A stretch of 64,000 nt of DNA, from the NCBI GenBank assembly GCA_009760855.2, contig WPIO01000048.1, forward strand, positions 2,081,001-2,145,000, given 5' to 3'. A program made the position numbers and the translations under genes. This document shows, piece after piece, positions 58,930-64,000 of the stretch. This DNA is from Cristatella mucedo. Taxonomy: Eukaryota > Bryozoa > Phylactolaemata > Cristatellidae. The notes below the pieces were generated by a model. The model did no database searches and had not been told where the DNA came from. It saw nothing but the letters and a program-made list of their open reading frames with translations. Within the stretch, counting starts at the first letter, position 1. The number at the start of each line of letters is the position of its first letter.

Positions 58930-59343
58930 ACGCCTGGTTGCCTACACATTCGGCCAGTAAGCAGTACCGTGCGCGTTACGAGGCAGGGTGAGATGGCGGC
59001 GATGCTGGTAGCAGCAAGAGAAATTGCTATGCTTTGCTGTCAGACGGTCTCGAGTTAACGAGCCTTTCAAGCTCTACCCGAGCAGGCGCACACACTCTGC
59101 CGTCGGGGCTCGCTTTGGCATGCCACGGGGCGTGGCCGGGCCTGCACTCGGCTTGCGCTGCCGCTTGCAGCTCTCGCTCTGCTTTCGCCTGCTGTGGGCA
59201 CGATCTGAGCTGCGGCTCGCGCGCTCGAACTTTACGACAGCAGATGGCACTGCCTCCTGACTCGCCTGCCGACCAACTCGTCGTCGCCGCCGCTGCTGCT
59301 GCCGTCGCTGCTCCGTGGACTGTCACGTGGCCCGCTGCTACCG
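58930..59343 (+). promoter_or_regulatory. GC-rich promoter-like region of ABCB8-like gene
   Basis: The sequence becomes CpG-rich here. GAGATGGCGGCGATG at 58991 matches the ATGGCGG element of TATA-less promoters. The in-frame stop at 59206 sets the upstream limit of the coding frame. Confidence 0.35.
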
Positions 59344-59707
59344 ATGCCTGGCGGCATCGTGGCTCGAGGCCTGCGAGGCCCAAACAGCGGCGGAGGCCGT
59401 GGCTGCCTTGCGGCGAGGCCGCGCCAGTGCCGCGGAGTGGAGAAAACCGCTGCTCCGCCGAACACGGCGTCGAGGACCGTTCTGTACGGCTGCCTCGGTG
59501 CTGCAGCCTACACTGGCTTTAACCTGGCCCACTCAAAGGCTCGCTGCGACGCTGCCGTCGTACACATCATCCAGCCGTCCCTCATCTCAGACGGCTTCGA
59601 GGCAGCTGGCGTGGCCGGTGGGAAGAAGGAGCCGAGCTTCGATTGGCCGGCGTTTTGGAGGCTGCTGTGGCCTGATGCTTTGCTTCTACTGGGTGCCGTG
59701 CTGGCAA
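59344..59707 (+). CDS. ABCB8-like: First exon of a mitochondrial ABC transporter, ABCB8-like
   Basis: ABCB8 is a half-transporter of the mitochondrial inner membrane, linked to the mitoKATP channel and iron-sulfur export. The ATG at 59344 is the first after an in-frame stop at 59206. The N-terminus (MPGGIVARGLRGPNSGGG) is Arg-rich and lacks acidic residues, like a matrix-targeting sequence. A small hydrophobic segment (YGCLGAAAYTGFNLAHSKARC) and then KEPSFDWPAFWRLLWPDALL resemble the start of human ABCB8 (FNWKLFWQFLHPHLLVL) just before the first transmembrane helix. The donor is GCAA|GTATAG, phase 1. The ABC core exons must lie beyond the window. ABCB10 or ABCB7 fit less well. Confidence 0.6.
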
Positions 59708-61007
59708 GTATAGATTCCGAGCCACCGCCGCCTCCCCCCTCACCCCCCCTGCCCAACGAGTGTGCATGCACGTCTCTCGTCTGTGTGTGCTCTCACGCTG
59801 CTAGGCGTCATGTGACCGATAGCTGGACTTGCCTTGCTTATGCTTCATAAGATGGGAGAGCAATGTCTATTATGTCAAGCTGTTGAGAGCGGTGCATGTG
59901 AGTCAAGTTGGGGCCGCTGTTGTGCATTGACATTGCTGAACCCTTTTAAGAGTGATTGCCTGTTGTTCGTCTGCTCCTGGTAACTGTCTAGCGTTGTTGT
60001 TTCTGGGTAGTTTTGCCATGGGATCTTAGCCCTTACAGTCACGACATGCACGCACTTTTCGAGCCAGGTGGCAGGTTCGAGCCTCCTTCCTCTTTCTCCC
60101 CTCCCCTGTAGGCGATTCTTTATTGACCCTGCTGCAAGGTGGTGAAAGCTATGCTGGCACTTCTGCAGCTATGCAGGCCAGGCTTTGTTGAATAAGCTGT
60201 CATTGTTTCATTGCTCTGCTGACATGTCGTGCGACTTCGGAGTGGTTGGTCACGTGTGTACCGGCCATGGACACACCATTTCTTGCTTTAGTCTGCCGAG
60301 CCTATTGCATCCTGCTTGATCATTTGGCTGTTTGCACTTATCTGGTCCCTGCTGGCTTTCTCTTTATGGATGCACTCGTGTATGCCGTGAAAGATTGTGG
60401 GTACACGATGTCCAATTTAAAAATTAAAGACCGTGCTTGTAGGTGTGTAGCTGCGCAAATGCTCAGCCATAATGACTCACCGACCTCTAAGACTGACTGC
60501 TTCGCTTGAACTCTTTATTTGTATCCGTCCACTGAGAGGTGATCTCCACAGCGTTTAAACGGGTAAATAAAGTATCACACTGATCACAACTATGCACGTC
60601 ACTATTGCATAATTAAATGCAATGCTCAATTTTAAATAGAAGTGTATGGTGTAGCTACACATGCAAATTAGTGAATTATCCCCCTTGAAATTGTTACTAT
60701 CATATCAATACATAAGTTATAAATCGTAACCTTATTTCAATGAGACTAGAAATAGCTACTAACTCCCTAAGTAAGTTAATAGGGTGACTGCTATATTGGT
60801 TCCAACTAGAAGAAACCAGAGCAGAGCCATCTTAGGTCTTGCTCTTAATGAATGATAGCTGTGCCATCATAGTGGTACTGTAATGACCTGAAAGGATGCA
60901 ACATAAGCATGACGTCAGTGACTTGTGTTTGTTGACCCACGGATGGACTGACTCTCATCGAAAATTATATAGGTTGGTCTCTGTGCACTTGCATATGCAC
61001 TCATACA
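59708..61007 (+). other. First intron of ABCB8-like gene, left part
   Basis: It holds a diverged SINE B (about 60105-60200) and otherwise unassigned sequence. No further transporter exon was recognised to the end of the window. Confidence 0.4.
60105..60200 (+). repeat. SINE family B, strongly diverged
   Basis: GTAGGCGATTCTTTATTGAC, CTGCTGCAAGGTGGTGA and GCACTTCTGCAGCTATGC match the SINE B body in order. Confidence 0.4.
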
Positions 61008-61325
61008 CGACTTGTGTCACATCCCCTGACTTGACCACATTTAAAAAGAACTTCATATGCACCTATTTAGGACAGCATTTAGTGGGTCCCTGTGATTCGT
61101 CCTTTATGTGCATATGCGTGCTGACACTGTGCATGCTGCCACTAACCACACTTCCATGCTGACCCTGTGTATGTCACCCCTAACAATGTTATTCATGTTG
61201 TTTATCAAGCATGATTTTACTCACCATTCAATCGTGTTTCCCTTTGCAGCAAATGTAAAGCGCCTAGAAAGAAATTGAGTTCTCTAAGGGTGCTTTATCA
61301 AGTCTATTATTATTATTATTATAAT
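61008..61325 (+). mobile_element. 5'-truncated LINE 3' end
   Basis: It begins in the last RT codons (SPDLTTFKKN), then AGTGGGTCCCTGTGATTCG, the 3' untranslated region, hairpin AAAGCGCCTAGAAAGAAATT and (ATT)n. Confidence 0.85.
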
Positions 61326-61595
61326 TACACAAGCCTATTTACAAACGTATATATACAATAAATATAAATAATATATATATATATATACATACATACATAT
61401 ATAATATAATATGATACAAATATAATATAATATGTAATAAAATATATGATTACTATATAAATATATTATGTAAATATATGTGTAAATATATAATATATAG
61501 CATTAAAATTATATCAATACCTATACTATGTATATATGAAGAAATATATATATGCAATAAATATAAATATAAATAATACAAACATATACAAACAA
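61326..61595. repeat. AT-rich simple sequence
   Basis: About 270 bases of TATA/AATATA repeats with little complexity. Confidence 0.85.
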
Positions 61596-61599
61596 GCTA

Positions 61600-63197
61600 C
61601 CGAAGGTGGCAGCAGTCTATGGCCTTGCAGGTATCAAATCCTCCTTTATCTCAGATTTCTCCGATCTCATTTCGATTCTGTGTGCAAGAAATTGATCCTT
61701 CCTCATTATGGGTGATTTCGACATTCACTTTGATAACTTTTCTGATGCCTTCAGCACTGAATTTTGTGCATTGACTGACTCATTGTCTCTTGTGGCTCAT
61801 GTGCATGGCCCTACTCACATCAAGGGTCACACACTCGACCAAATGTTCTGACACAACTGCACTTTGTCATCATCAATTATTACCAAACCCTGCTTATCTG
61901 ACCACATGCAGATCTCATTCAGTCTACAATGTGTGCCCTCCTCCTCTAAAATCATGTGTGAATCGCGAAACCTCAAGACCCTTTACATCGAGGCTGTCCG
62001 TGCGAGAATATCTGCTTCAACTCTGCTGCTCAGTCCCCCTTCCGAGCTGTCATCATTGGTAGATAGCTACAACACGACACTAGCTGACATGCTCGACGAG
62101 TTTGCACCTCTGACTAAGCACACTGTGAGGCCTTGCCCAGACGGCCTATGGTTTACCTCAGACATTAAACTAGCTAGGTCTGCTAAGCACAAGGTTGAAA
62201 AAGCATACAAAAGATCGTGACTGACTGTCCATTGATAGGCATACAAAGACTAATCTAGGTCATACTAATCGATCCTAGCAAAGGCCAAGTCTAGCTTCTA
62301 TAAAAAAATTGTTGAATCACAGATGCACAATCCAAAAATGCTGATATCAATGATCAACCATCTCCTCAACCGCTCCCAGGCTAGCTCTGTACCTGATAAT
62401 CCCTGTGATGATCAAGCTGATCGCTTCTCTAGCTTCTTTGTCCAGAAGACAAACAAGATCAGGGAGTCCATCCCTGCGATGGCAGCATCCCCCCTAGAAT
62501 GCTGTCTTTCGGTTTCTTGCTGCACCTTATTGTCTACATTCAAGCAGGTCACTAGTGATCTCGTCCTGAAGTTCACATCCCAATCAAAGAAGACAAGTCC
62601 GTTTGACCCTATTCCCACTGTCCTTCTCCTATGTTGCATCGATCTGGTGCTACCATGCATAGCTAATATCATTAATATGTCATTAGCCTTCCAGCACCAT
62701 TCAAAACAACTGTAATCAGGCCGCTACTCAAGAAAGCGACACTAGACCAAGAGAACTTGAGCAACTACCGCCCAGTTTCCCTTCTACTATTCCTATCAAA
62801 GACACTGGAACGGGTCGTGGCAGACCAGCTGAACTCATTTATCGAAACTTCAAACCTTGCTAGTAAGTTCCAGTCTGGCTTTAGAGCTAATCACTCCACA
62901 GAGTCATCAATGCTTAGGGTATACAACGACATACTTAGGAATGTAGACATGGGTAGAGTGTCTTTGCTTGTTTTGCTCGATCTTTCGGCAGCTTTTAATA
63001 CCATCGATCACCAAGTTCTTCTAGAGCGCCTCTCATCTCGCCTGGGCATCACTGGCACTGCTCTGCAATGGTTCAGGTCCTATCTCAGTGGGAGACTCCA
63101 GAGTATTGATGTGAATGGACGCAGATCATCCGAGGTACCTCTGAAATATGGAGTACCTCAGGGCTCCGTGCTAGGACCGGTTCTTTTCACGGTTTAT
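61600..63197 (+). pseudogene. Longest LINE copy: endonuclease end, linker, RT start
   Basis: The endonuclease C-terminus is visible (LIMGDFDIHFDNF, VHGPTHIKGHTLDQ, then LSDHMQI), with a stop and frame change. The linker follows, then RT: NYRPVSLLLFLSKTLERVV, FQSGFRANHSTESSMLRVYN, LDLSAAFNTIDHQVLLERL and YGVPQGSVLGPVLFTVY. The motif order and GVPQGSVLGP style are those of the CR1/L2 part of the Jockey superfamily. A second LINE ends it just before the YADD catalytic box. Confidence 0.85.
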
Positions 63198-64000
63198 AAT
63201 AATAATAGTAATAATAATTCACTTGATAAAGCGCCCTCAGAGAACTCAATCTCTCTCTAGGTGCTTTACATTTGCTGTAAAGTGAAATGCAATTGAATGG
63301 TAAGTAAAATCATGCTTGAAAAACAAACGAAATGAATAATATGGTTAGGGGTGACATGCACAGGGTCAGCATGCAAATGTGGTTAGTGGCATCATGCACA
63401 GTGTCAGCACGCATAAGCACGTGAAGGACGAATCACAGGGACCCACTAAATACTGTCCTAAATAGGTGTGTTTTTAGGTTCCCTTTAAATGTGGTCAGGT
63501 CAGGGGATGTTCTGACGAAGGTCGGGAGGGAGTTCCAGGCTTTGGGAGCATATGAACTAAATGCACAGTCTCCAAAGGATTTAAGGTTTGTATGAGGTAT
63601 TTCTAGACTGTTGGATTCGGAAAAGCGGGTGGTACGATGCTTGGCCTGATGGGGTAGTATATCTGACAGATAGGCTGGAGCCATAGAATGAAGGGACCTA
63701 AAAGTGAGCGACAAAACCTTGAAGTCAATCCGTTGCTTGACTGGTAGCCAGTGCAGGTCGGCGAGAAGTGGAGTAATGTGGCAACTGCGACGCTCACGAC
63801 AGACAAGCCTAGCTGCAGAGTTTTGCACCAGCTGCAATCGCCTGATCGCACATGCTGGTAGGCCAGTAAGCAGTGAGTTGCAGAAGTCGAGACGGATGTC
63901 ACGAATGCATGGATCAACTTGGACGTGGTATCTTTATCTAAACAAGCCCGAATTTTAGCAATATTATGAAGCTGAAAATAGGCAGATTTGACTGTGGAGC
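63198..64000 (-). mobile_element. LINE inserted antisense, runs off the window
   Basis: (AAT)n tail and hairpin start at 63198. The 3' untranslated region holds near-repeats of GTCAGCATGC and GTCAGCACGC. The open RT C-terminus at 63433-63837 contains NSAARLVCRERRSCHITPLL and LHWLPVKQRIDFKVLSLTF. RT coding continues to the window edge. Confidence 0.88.

Noticed and set aside
59034-59522. 162-codon ORF overlapping the ABCB8-like exon, and the 118-codon minus-strand ORF
   Set aside because: Low-complexity Ala/Ser/Arg frames in GC-rich DNA. The ABCB8-like frame has family similarity and they do not.
61600-63197. Active, full-length LINE
   Set aside because: Stops and frame changes in the endonuclease and linker, no ORF1, and truncation before the RT active site.

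Overview
This is nuclear DNA from a metazoan, most likely a non-vertebrate. The evidence is spliced genes with GT-AG introns and AATAAA signals, a TIF1-family (TRIM24/TRIM33-like) gene found only in animals, an ABCB8-like mitochondrial transporter exon, and dense CR1/L2-like LINEs, tRNA-derived SINEs and hAT remnants. I cannot name the species. There is no bacterial gene, CRISPR array, rRNA or true tRNA gene.

Layout. 1-4.1 kb: the 3' part of a Ser/Ala/Gly-rich gene of unknown identity (+), four exons joined by phase-1 introns, with a poly(A) signal at 4107. 4.1-9.4 kb: gene-poor DNA with a SINE, short LINE tails and small direct and inverted repeats. 9.4-19.4 kb: a cluster of nested, truncated LINE copies on both strands, including an unusual palindromic arrangement at 13.4-15.7 kb. 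21.9-23.75 kb: a decayed hAT transposase (ZMYM1-like). 26.9-36.7 kb: a complete or nearly complete TIF1 gene (+). I followed eleven exons by splice sites and reading phase; one junction is unresolved. Its product carries RING, two B-boxes, coiled coil, PHD finger and bromodomain, the usual architecture of a chromatin-reading E3 ligase and corepressor. 36.7-48.4 kb: repeat-rich DNA with a second hAT fragment, LINEs and SINEs. 48.5-50.1 kb: a CGG-repeat GC-rich patch with a possible first exon (-), a minisatellite and an orphan 174-codon ORF (+). 51-58.7 kb: LINE and SINE copies. 58.9-59.7 kb: a GC-rich promoter-like region and the first coding exon of an ABCB8-like transporter (+), whose long first intron fills the rest of the window. 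61.6-64 kb: the best LINE copy, cut by a second LINE in the opposite orientation.

The most informative non-genic signal is a LINE/SINE system. The LINE ends in a conserved GC-clamped hairpin followed by (ATT)n, and one tRNA-derived SINE family carries the same hairpin, which suggests the SINE is mobilised by the LINE. Several LINE tails sit antisense inside older LINE copies. Very similar copies at 13.7 and 25.6 kb, and at 40.7 and 63.2 kb, suggest recent activity.
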